Positions 48,533-59,900 of a DNA stretch of 64,000 bases are shown here, piece by piece. The notes under the pieces were generated by a model. That model saw nothing but the letters and a program-made list of their open reading frames with translations, searched no databases and had not been told where the DNA came from. The position numbers were made by a program, and so were the translations under genes. This DNA is from Anaeramoeba ignava (Eukaryota; Metamonada; Anaeramoebidae): assembly GCA_028826165.1 (NCBI GenBank), contig JAPDFW010000112.1:120996-184995 (forward strand), in the 5' to 3' direction. The first letter of the stretch is position 1. Every line of letters begins with the position of its first letter.

Positions 48533-48619
48533 TTCCAAAAAAAAAAATTTTTTGTTCCACTTTTTTTTTTAAATAAAAAATTATTTCAAAAGAAAAAATT
48601 TTTATCTTTTTTATTAAGT

Positions 48620-50695
48620 TTATTTTTCAAACAAAAATTCCTTTAAAAGTTCTAGTTTTTGTCTTAAATTAAATACAGGAAAATTTGGATCAAATGATAA
48701 ATTTTCAAGAAGAAAATGAAAATCTTCATTTTGAATTTCATTTTGAATTTGATTTTTATTTTTATTTTCATTTTGAATTTGAATTTGATTTTGAATTTGA
48801 TTTTCATTTTGAATTTGATTTTGATTTTGATTTTGATTTTCATTTTGATTTTCAATTTGATTTTGATTTTTATTTTGATTTTCAATTTGATTTTCAATTT
48901 GAATTTGATTTTGATTTTTATTTTCAATTTGATTTTCAATTTGAATTTCATTTTTAATTTGATTTTTATTTTGATTTTGATTTTGAATTTGAATTTCATT
49001 TTGATTTTGAATTTGATTTTCATTTTGATTTTGATTTTGATTTTTATTTTCAATTTGATTATTTTGATTTTGATTTTGAATTTGAATTTCATTTTCAATT
49101 TGATTTTGATTTTTAATTTGATTTTGGTTTTCAATTTGATTTTGAATTTGATTTTGATTTTGAATTTGATTTTGATTTTGATTTTCAATTTGAATTTGAA
49201 TTTGATTTTTATTTTCAATTTGATTTTCAATTTGAATTTCATTTTTAATTTGATTTTTATTTTGATTTTGATTTTGAATTTGATTTTCATTTTGATTTTG
49301 AATTTGATTTTCATTTTGATTTTGATTTTGATTTTTATTTTCAATTTGATTATTTTGATTTTGATTTTGAATTTGAATTTCATTTTCAATTTGATTTTTA
49401 ATTTGATTTTGATTTTGAATTTGATTTTCAATTTGAATTTCATTTTTAATTTGATTTTTAATTTGATTATTTTGATTTTCAATTTGATTTTTATATTCAA
49501 TTTTAAATTGATTTTGATTTTCATTTTGATTTTCAATTTTAAATTCATTTTGATTTTCAATTTTAAATTCATTTTCTAATTGATTTTCATTTTGGTTTTC
49601 ATTTTGATTTTCAATTTTAAATTGATTTTCATTTTGATTTTCAATTTTAAATTGATTTTGATTTTCAATTTTAAATTCATTTTCTAATTGATTTTGATTT
49701 TGATTCAATTTTAAAATTTCTTGCTTAAGAATATTCCAACTTTCTTCAAGATTTTTTGCAAACAAATCAAGAGTAAATTGAAGAACTTTAAATTGAGGAT
49801 CTTTTTCCCATAAATAAAGAACATAATTGATAGGTTTGAGATTTTTAAAGACAAGAAAATAATGATCAGGATATGAATTTTTTTTGAAACAAATTGAAGG
49901 AAAAATTCTTTGAGTTTTTTCTTGAGAATCAATAGATTCATGACCAATAAGAATTAAAAGGGACCAAATAGGAGGAGAAAGAAATGTATTTGGAGAATTT
50001 CGTGGAACACAAATATGCACTTCTGTGTCTGTATTTTGTGCGGATGTGATGCTGTTTTTTAATTCCAAAAGATCATTCTTGAAACTTTGAATAATTTCAT
50101 TTTCATAATCAAAAGGGGATTCATTTAATAAAGATGAATAAGTTGAATATTTTCTTCCTTCAAGTAAAGCTTCAACATATTTTTTTTCTTTTAATAATTT
50201 CTTGTATTTAATCTGATAAATCCTCGCTAATATTTCTGTTTCAATTGGCGTATTTTTGATTGAATCAATTGAAACACAAGAAATCAAACAATCCAATTCA
50301 AATTCCTTTTGAAAAATCACATTCATTAAATTTTTGAATATTTCGATATTGAAGTTAGTTTGCAAATTTGATAAAATTTCTTGAATATCTTCGTTATGAA
50401 TTGGTCTCGATCGAAAATGCCGAGAAATTATAGTGTTTGATATTATTCGATGCTTTATTAATTCAGATGCTTTCTTAGGCATTAATTTTCTTGCCTCTTC
50501 AAAATCCTTTTCTGCTTTTTTATTCTCATTTAATAAACAATAACAATATCCTCTATTATTATAAAATAATCCAATTGTTGATTTTTCTTCAATTGCTTGT
50601 GAAAGTAATTCTACAGCTTCTCTTAATTTTATTTCTGTTTGTGATTCTTGTGATAAAATAATACATGCTTTTTTATATTTTAAATAATATTCCAT
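48620..50695 (-). CDS. TPR-containing protein with long Asn/Gln/Glu/Ile/Lys repeat tail
   Basis: 691 residues, no intron needed. The first ~80 residues hold a TPR-like helix pair ([25 protein letters not shown]). Residues about 80-330 are folded but unrecognised; they include ICVPRNSP and [14 protein letters not shown], and a following block rich in Phe and Tyr. From about residue 330 to 655 the protein is made of [10 protein letters not shown] and QIENQ units encoded by CAAAAT/GAAAAT hexamers, then ends with an ordinary helix ([15 protein letters not shown]). The repeat is prion-like in composition but contains many Ile, Lys and Glu. It stays in frame over about 1 kb, unlike the tract in the EPG5-like gene, which supports real coding. 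It converges with transporter copy 2 (87 bp apart). TPR implies protein-protein binding; the partner is unknown. Confidence 0.75.
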   Translation of the reverse strand: MEYYLKYKKACIILSQESQTEIKLREAVELLSQAIEEKSTIGLFYNNRGYCYCLLNENKKAEKDFEEARKLMPKKASELIKHRIISNTIISRHFRSRPIHNEDIQEILSNLQTNFNIEIFKNLMNVIFQKEFELDCLISCVSIDSIKNTPIETEILARIYQIKYKKLLKEKKYVEALLEGRKYSTYSSLLNESPFDYENEIIQSFKNDLLELKNSITSAQNTDTEVHICVPRNSPNTFLSPPIWSLLILIGHESIDSQEKTQRIFPSICFKKNSYPDHYFLVFKNLKPINYVLYLWEKDPQFKVLQFTLDLFAKNLEESWNILKQEILKLNQNQNQLENEFKIENQNQFKIENQNENQFKIENQNENQNENQLENEFKIENQNEFKIENQNENQNQFKIEYKNQIENQNNQIKNQIKNEIQIENQIQNQNQIKNQIENEIQIQNQNQNNQIENKNQNQNQNENQIQNQNENQIQNQNQNKNQIKNEIQIENQIENKNQIQIQIENQNQNQIQNQNQIQNQIENQNQIKNQNQIENEIQIQNQNQNNQIENKNQNQNQNENQIQNQNEIQIQNQNQNKNQIKNEIQIENQIENKNQNQIQIENQIENQNKNQNQIENQNENQNQNQNQIQNENQIQNQIQIQNENKNKNQIQNEIQNEDFHFLLENLSFDPNFPVFNLRQKLELLKEFLFEK

Positions 50696-50903
50696 TTTTT
50701 TTATTATAAAAAATGAAAAATAAAAATGAAAAATAAATTTTTTTTTGTTGTTGTTTTTTATTTTGAAAAGAAATGAAAAAAATTTTGAAATTAAAACGGA
50801 AAATTAAATTTAAATTTAAATTGAAAATTAAAATGGAAATTGAAAAAAAAATTCCGTTTTAAATTTCTTTTGATTTGAATTAATTTTTTCTTTTGTTTTA
50901 AAG

Positions 50904-53900
50904 TTAATCTGGTGAAGACCAAACAATTAATGCAGTTCCTCTTTGATACCATGTTTGAATTGGAACATCTTTTGGTGTTGTTAAATCAAGTGAAAATAAT
51001 AACTCTTTTCTTGTATTATTCAAATAAACAGGTAAATTAATTAAATCACTTCCAACTTTTGATTTCACATTCAATTCATTTTCTTGATTAGGAACCCATC
51101 TTAATTGAACTCTGGGTAAAGGATTTGAAATATCACTTGAAATAGCCAAACAATTATTTTTCCAAATTGCTCCTTCAAGTGTAAAATCATCAACAAAAAA
51201 ACTTGTGTTTTTAAATTTGGATTGTGTAAACTTCCCAATTTCAATCTCTAATTTTAAGGTTTCTAAAGACCACATATTAGATTGAGCCGCAGATTGTCTT
51301 GTTGCTGTGATAAATGCCTCTGGTGAAAATAACCCACCAAGCCATATTCCATCAAGACAATAATTTTTGGATAAAATAATTTTTTGTAACTGTTTGATTC
51401 GTTTTGAAAAATCAACAATCCAAATTCCAACAGGAATATTAGCAACTGAATAAACTCTCCAAGAAGAAGGAATAGTTGCTTGAGTTAAATCACGAATCAA
51501 ACCTCTTAAGTAATTTGTGTGTTTCTGTTTTCCTTGACATAATAATAAAATCTTCTCAAGATCTTCTCGAACTTTATTCAATAATTTTTTCCCTATTATA
51601 ATTTCCCTATTGAAACATCTAAACAATGGGTCTTTAATACTACTTTCTGTTTTCTTCAATGAATCAAGTGATTTTGGTAAAATATCAATCCATTCTCTTG
51701 TTGATTTTTCAAGTTTTTTCATCCATGAAGGTCGACGATCTTCTTTTTTTTCTTTTTCAATATCTGATTTTTCTTCTTCATAAATATTTTCCATCTTCAA
51801 GAAATTTCCAAGTGTTTCTTTGCCTTGATTTGCTAATAAAAGAAGTTCTGCTTTAGCAGGTAATCCGAGCCAAGCAGGATTTTCATTTTTAGGTAATTTC
51901 TCAATCCAATCAGCAAAATGTTCCATTTTGGTTCCTTCTGGAATTTCAAGTGAAAATTTATCAAATCCATCTTCAGTAAGTGAATCATATTCAATCAATT
52001 TGAAATTCAATGAGTAACTTTTGGGAACAAATAGTTTTTCAAGCATTGAATCAAGAAGTCTTTGATCAAAATCATTATCAATTCTTCCACCATACATAAC
52101 TTGTCCCAAAATGGTTCTAATTGCAATCCAAGGAATTTTCTCAGGATCAACATTGGATCTTCCCTTTGCAACAGATCCAACCCAATAATCAATTGAATCA
52201 AGTGAACATCTTTGATCTGCTTCATTGAATTCATATATTTTTGACCATCCCAATGGAACATATCGAAGTCTTTCTTGAATAACAGCATGAAGCCAAGAGA
52301 GAATAAAATGCATTCTTGCTCTTTCAACTGGTGCTCTGTTGACTCTTTTACTTGATAGAAGTGAAAATGTGTGGGAAAGATTAGCTTTGATTCCTGGAGG
52401 TGCTTCAAACACAAAAATTTGGCACAATCTCAAGAAATTAACAGGTAATTTAGGATTAAATTCTGAAGTCATAAACAATCTAAATCCTGGTTCTGGATTG
52501 ATATTTCTGACTCTTTTTTCTATCTGATTCAACCATGGTGGTGCTAAATGGACATTCTTAATCAAAACCCAACTTCCAATCTTGGCTGCTGTTTCAATCG
52601 CTTGTTCAGCATGATGATAACTTTCTTGTGATCCAATTGCTATTGATTGTTTTTTCACTCCCAATTCATTCGCTAATTCATCTACTCTCGTACTAGGATC
52701 ATATCCTGGTTGTGTGCATAATAATAATGGTTCTCTTGCATTTGATTCTTTTTCAATAACATTTTTTAAGTTCAATTCTGGTATTGATTGGATATTGTAT
52801 CCAAATACTGTTTCAATAAGACTTGATGTTCCTGAAAGAACTCGATCAGGTCTGAAGAATTTCAATAATAATAACCGCTTAAGCATTTTCTTCACATTCA
52901 TCCAGTGAGCTTTTTCTTCTTCGCTTACAACTTCGGTTGATTTTGAGAACGAAAATCCAATTTGTTGTTGTTTTTGTTGTTTCCCAATTTTCAGGAATAT
53001 TTGATTCTGGATTTGCTGATTTGATAAAGTTCTTCCATTCACTTTGATTCTTTCTAATATGAGAAGGTAAATCTTTAAATGAAGGTAATTCTGAGATAAT
53101 TTGAAGGTATTTAATTTGAGAAGATGGAATAACTGATTCAGGAATATTATAATAAGAATTATCAATTTTATCTTGCAATTTGTTTGGAGAAAGAATTATA
53201 TCTGAACGTAATAATAGATTCATTTCTTCCTCATCAAAATCTTGTCCCATTTGTTTCAGATAAATTTGGGCAAGTCTCAATGCAAATGTTAGTCTGTCTT
53301 TGTGAAGTAATCCATATGAAACTCTTCTGTAAATCACCTTGAAAAGATCGTGTGTTAAAATTTTCAATCTTTCTTCATAATCTTGAACATTCATAATATT
53401 CTGATTCATTGTGTTAACAACATTGAAGAAAATTCCAAGGAAGAAATTTAATGAATATTGATACAAATAATGAATTGAACTGAGTTGTTCAAGTGTGAAA
53501 TAAATTCTACTTGAAGATAATGCAAATGGTTCATATTTGGCTGAAATTTTAGTGATATTTGCCAATGTTTGATCTGCTTGATTTGCCTTTTCTGCAACTT
53601 CTGCTGCTTCTGTTTTCAATCTTTCAAGTGAATTGAACACGGAATCATCATCCAAAATATTTCCTTCAACTTTATTCAAAGCATCAAGAAGTGATTTTTC
53701 CAAATTTCTCAATCTGACTTTGTATTCTCCTTGCAATTTCAAAATATCTGATCTTTGTTGATCAATATCAGGTCTTTCATTTCTTAAAATATGATTCAAA
53801 CATTGTGCTTGTAAACTCTCAAGTGTAACTGTGAAATTGCAGAATGTTACTCTTGAACATAAATCAGGTGTGAAATTGAATGAAGGATCTCTTGTTGTCA

Positions 53901-56900
53901 TGAATAAATTAAATGATGGTGAAAAATAGATCTCTTGATCTCCTAATCGAATGACAACACCTCCTCCACTTTTGTGGAACTCCTTATTCAAAACTGGATT
54001 TAAAATTGGATCAATATTCTCAACATCTTGTAAAAGAATAGCTGTTCCAAATCTCAATGCACTTTCCAAATTTTTCATGAAAGAATCATCAAGGAAACTT
54101 GTTTTCGTAATTTTGGATGATTCAAATTGTCTCATTAAAAATTCAGTTGCTTGACCTGATGGATCAATAACAAGAGGATAACGATTAAATCTTGTTAAAA
54201 TGATTGCATTTTCAGTGCAAAGATCATCTGCAGGAAGAGAATTAGATTGCCAAATCAATCTATCATCAGGAACAGATAGATATTCAATTAATGATAATCC
54301 TTCTCTATATTTAATATTAACAGTCATTAAATGCTTTTTCCAAATATTCATTAATACTTGTCTGTAATGTTGATCGAAAAATCCAATGTAAGTTAAAAAG
54401 GAAGCTGAAAGTAAAACATCTCCTGGAACTGTTGACATTTGTTGCTGGAAACTCTGTGACTCCAAACTCCATCTTTCTTGTTCGCTTGATAAACTTTTCA
54501 TTAATGCAATTGATCTTTCAACTTTTTGTGAAACAAGATTCATTTCTGATTTGATTTCTTGTGTTTGGGAAATCAATTGTGCGTATTCTTCTGTATATCT
54601 TTGAATACTTTTCTCCAAATTTTCAATCATATCATTAAGTTCTTTTTGTTTATCTCTGAGTATGTTTGCTTTCTCTTCAAGTGATGCTACTTGTTTTTTC
54701 AATGGATCTACTTTCTCAAGAACAACTGAGTATTGAACTTGTGCTTCAAGCCATTTTTGCATTGGTCCACATGCTCTACTTGCTCTATTAACATTTTCAA
54801 AAGTGAATTTTGGATCGGCAAGTGCCTTGGAAACAAGATCTCTTGCTTTAGATGTCATTGAATTGGTATCAAAATTAACAACACTTGGAATAAAATCATC
54901 TTTTCTTAACAATCTTCGAATTTCTCCCCATGAAGTCTCTTTACTTCCCAAAAATTGTGAAACTGCTTGAAGAGTCATTTTAACTAATTCAGGTGGATTT
55001 GACATGGATTTTAATTCTTCTAAATGACTTTTCTTGATACTGTTAACACTTTTCTTTGCTGCTAAAACTGCAGGTTCTGCTTTTGAAAGATCATCCATTG
55101 CAATTTTTTGTTGTGCTGCAATTTCCTTGTTTTGCTCTTCCAATTTTGTTTGGATTTCAAGTGAGGCCTTTCTCTTTGCTTCTGCTTCTTGTTGATCTTT
55201 AACCATTTGTTTCAATTTAGCTTCTGCTTCTTCATTTTTGGATTCAAGTTCTTTTTCTTTTTGTTTCAATTTAAGTTGTAATTTCGCAACTTCTTCTTCA
55301 GTTTCTTTCATCTTTTTCAATCCAACATCCAAATGATGTTGTTGTTCTTCAAGAGAACTTCTTTTTTCATTGAAAAGATTCAGATAATGTGTAATGAAAT
55401 CCAAATAATGTCTTGGTGTAACATAATTACTTCTTCCTTGAGTTTTTTGCAATTTCTTTGATGATTTTTCAACACTTTTATGAATTGTAACAAAAGAACT
55501 AACAATTGATTCTCTATGATTAGGTGAATCTGGGAAATTATCTTTTGCATCAAATTCATGTGGGAAGCTAATTGGTGGGAAATAGTTTGGATTTTCCAAA
55601 TTAAGATCTTTTGTGAATTCATATCCAACTTGATACATTGCTGATGGTGACCAATCTCCAAACCAATCAAGTACACATCTGTTAAACAAAGCTGGTGAAG
55701 TTGCTGCTCGATTTGAAAAATCTCCTGTTGCTGGATTCATTGTGAAAACAATATGTAAATTGTTTTGAACTTGTTTTGTAAACCAATTAAATAATTCATC
55801 ATTTGTATCAAGAATTGCTCCATCAGATTGAGCTGCTTCTCTGCATTGATTCATTAAAGCTCCCATTTCATCTCCTTCAAATAAACCTGGTACTTCTCCA
55901 CTTGCCAATAATGCATTCATTCTTTCCAAAAATGATGTTTCAAGAATATTACTTTCATCGAAAATGAAACATATTTTTTCTCCTTTAATTCCTGCTCTTT
56001 TCATAACAACTCTAAGATCTTCATCAAAATCAAATAATGTGTATTTTCTACTAATTTTGATTTGGAAAACTGATAATCCATTCATCCAAGCAACAAATCT
56101 TGATAAAACTGTATTATGTGTAACTGTGAAATCTCCAAGTAAAAATCTTCTATTCCCATCAATTTCAAATCCACAATAATCTCCTTCTCCAATTAATTCA
56201 ACTTCAATTTCACTTTCTAAATTTGAATTTTGTATTTTATTTTGATTTCTAATTTTCTTATTTGGATTTCTAACAGGAATTTCTTCAATTTCATTTCCTG
56301 ATATTATAATTTTTTCTTTTTCTTTTTCACAAGAAAATCCAAGTGAACGTGAAATGAATTGAATATCTTTATATAATTCTTCTTGATTTTCATTAATTGG
56401 AATATTATAACAATTATTCATTTCATCATAAATTATTTCATCATTTGAATCAATTAATCCTGCCAAAATATTTAATCTTGTTTCACGATCATTAATTTTA
56501 TAACATTGAGGAATTTTAATTTCTTCATCTGATTTATTGTTTTCCATTCCAAGATAAATTCCCAAATTATAAGGATCTATTGGAATATTTGGATTTGAAT
56601 TGAATTGAATTGGAACTTTAAATCCAACATGATATTTTTTCCAAATTTGAGGTTTCTTAATATAATCAATAACAGCAATATCAATAACATCTCCTTTATG
56701 ATTATATTTTTTACTTTCCAAAATTTGATTTATAAATTTGTTTGCGAAATGAAGAGCATTTAAACTTGAAGTAAAAGATTTAGATTCAGATAATTTTCTT
56801 TTTTTACCGTAATTGAAATATTTAATTTTCTCACAATGATTTTCAAAATAAAGAACTGAATATCTTTTAAGATCTTTTTCATGATTAAGAATTGAATTGA

Positions 56901-59900
56901 TTGTTAATTTCAAAGAAAGAATATGAGGTTCATTAACAATATATTCATCACCATTTGATTGTTTTATTCGATACATATTTTCTCTTCCTTTACAAATACT
57001 TAAAACATTTCTTGGATTTGAATCATCACCCATAAGTTGATCATTAACTTTAATATTTTTAGCCAATTTTGATTTTCCATTATAAAGCATAACAGGAGTA
57101 TTTGGATCTAAGCATTTACCAGCACCACTTGATCCAATTAGCAAACAATGACCTAAAATTAAAATAAAATTAAAATAAAATTAAAATAAAATTAAAATAA
57201 AATTAAAATAAAATTAAAATAAAATTTAAATAAAATGAAAATAAAATTTAAATAAAATGAAAATAAAATTAAAATTAAAATTTAATTAAAATTAAAATAA
57301 AATTAAAATAAAATTAAAATAAAATTAAAATAAAATTAAAATAAAATTTAATTTAAATAAAATTAAAATAAAATTTAAATGAAATTAAAATAAAATTTAA
57401 ATAAAATTAAAATAAAATTTAAATAAAATTTAAATAAAATTAAAATAAAATTTAAATAAAATTTAAATAAAATTTAAATAAAATTAAAATAAAATTTAAA
57501 TAAAATTAAAATAAAATTTAAATAAAATTAAAATAAAATTTAAATAAAATTTAAATAAAATTTAAACAATATTTAAATAAAATTTAAATAAAATTAAAAT
57601 AAAATTTAAATAAAACTTAAATTGAAATTATTTTGAAATTATTTTGAAATTTACCTTGTGGTTGCTTTAATACTCGATCAATTCTTAAAATATGATCAAG
57701 TGCTTCATTAAATAATACTAATTTAACATTCAATTCTTCTTCATAAAATACTTTCAATCTGGCTTTAACATGTTCTCTTAATTTCTCTCTATCAACATCC
57801 ATATAATCCTTAGATAACCAATCACTAAATAAAATGGGTCTTTCAAGAGTTTTCTCTCGGATTCCTGGGAAATATTTCTTAGAAACTGAATCTAATTGTT
57901 CATCAGTCCAATCTCTTTCTTCTTTATAAACTAATCTATCTTGAAACAATCTTAATCCTTCATGAACAAATATTCTAACAAGTCCATCTAAATCAAGATC
58001 TCCACCTAAAGGTTTTAAAATTTCTCTGAGAGAACGAGTCCATCTACTCAATTCTCTTGGTGAATAAACATAATGAGGTTGCATATCTTGTGTGAATCTT
58101 TGTTGAGAAAGTGAATAAAATTCAACCATTGCATCTGTTAATGATCTTGCATTTGAACGAAGAGTAGGACACAATCTAAGAACTGCTCTATTAAAAGTTC
58201 CATAAATTTGTTTGAGTGAATCTGCAGAAGGATAATCAACAAGAATTACAGGTGCATGTCTAAGGAATCGATGTGATAAAGGAACTCGACCAACCATTGT
58301 TGGTGGATTACATGCTCCTACAAATTGAATTCTTCTTGTTGTTACCCATTGATAATCCGATATTCTCCAAAATCCTCCTCTTTCAACTAATTGTCTTAAA
58401 AATGTTATTACTTTTTGTGTTCCATATCGATCTTGTTTGGGAAGATTAATTTCATCACAGAAAATAACAAGCCATTTATCTAATTTTGTTGGCTCAAGAA
58501 TAACTCCATTTGGTGTTTTTTGATATTTGCAATAATGTGTTAATGTTTTCATAACTAATTCAGGTGTTGTTGCACTTGAAAAGTTAATTCCTACAACTTC
58601 AAAATTTGGTAATGATCGAAGTGTTGAATATAAAGTCATTGTGTTATGTGTTACAACAAAATTATCTGTTAAATATAATTCTTCTGGATGATCAATTGTA
58701 ATACATGTACATTCATCTTCTCCAACACATTCAATAGAAATTATTCTTCTTTCAAATACAAATGGACTTGGTTCTCCAATTTTATCTTTATTTTTGGATA
58801 ATTTGAATAATTCTTTTGGTGTTTTATAGAAAATTTTGCATAAATTTGTTTTGTTTGAATTTGTTTCAATTGAACACATTCCTCCCAATGATTGAATAAC
58901 TTTTTTAAAATCTTGTGATAATTTTGTTGATTTACATTTGAATATAATTGAGTTATCTTTATAATTAATGGATGAATTTGAATCTAATAATCCTTTAATA
59001 ATTTCCAATCTAATTTCTTTAGAATTGAAAATGTAATCTTGAGGAATAAATAATTTATCTTTTGGTTGATTTAAAAGTCCCAATTCTTCAAGTATTTCTT
59101 TATAATGATTTTGTTTTTCAATATTTTCATTTCCAATATAAATTTCTTCTTTTCCAATTAAAACTCCAAGTAAATAAGGATCAAAAGGAACATTTCTTTC
59201 CATAAATAAAATTGGTTTTGGAGTATCAATACTAAATCTAGCTCCTTTTCTTTCAGGAATAGTTGGGATAATTTGAAGATTATCAATAATTTGTTGAGTT
59301 GTAAGAACAAATTTTTGTTTTTTATAATTTGAATGATCATTAACAGTCCAAAGATGATCAGCAGAACAATCAACAAAATCTCCATCTTCAAATTTAACTC
59401 GATAAACATGAAGTTTACCTTGTGGATAAATACCAATAATTTTAGAAGTTTTTCCATCAGGAGTGCAAACTACATCTCCAATTTTTAATTTTCCATTAAT
59501 TTTAGGTCCATTTGGAGTATAAACTGTTGCTGAATTTCTAAGTGATTTACCAGATCCAGGTGGTCCACAAAGTATTAAAGGAAGATGGTCTTTAAGCCAA
59601 GAATTAACAACTTCTTCATGTCTTAAAGTATCCACAGTTGGGATAACAACATCTGAACTAGCAACCATATATGTTTCAATTTCAAGATTTGGAACTCGAT
59701 TTTTCCATAGAGCCCATTCTCCATCTTCAATTTGAACTTCAAAATCAATTAATGGATGCATTTTATCTTCAGGTCCTTGAATATCACAATTATTTAATAA
59801 AAATGTTCCAAATTCTTCTCGATCTTGTAAAGACATTGATCCTCCAAATCCCCAAATCAATGAGAAAAGTAATCTTTTTGTAACATATTTTTTGGATATG

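Noticed and set aside
48664-49579. KIKIK and LILIL frames over the TPR gene tail
   Set aside because: They are shadows of the Asn/Gln/Glu/Ile/Lys repeat; only the 691-residue frame continues into non-repetitive protein at both ends.
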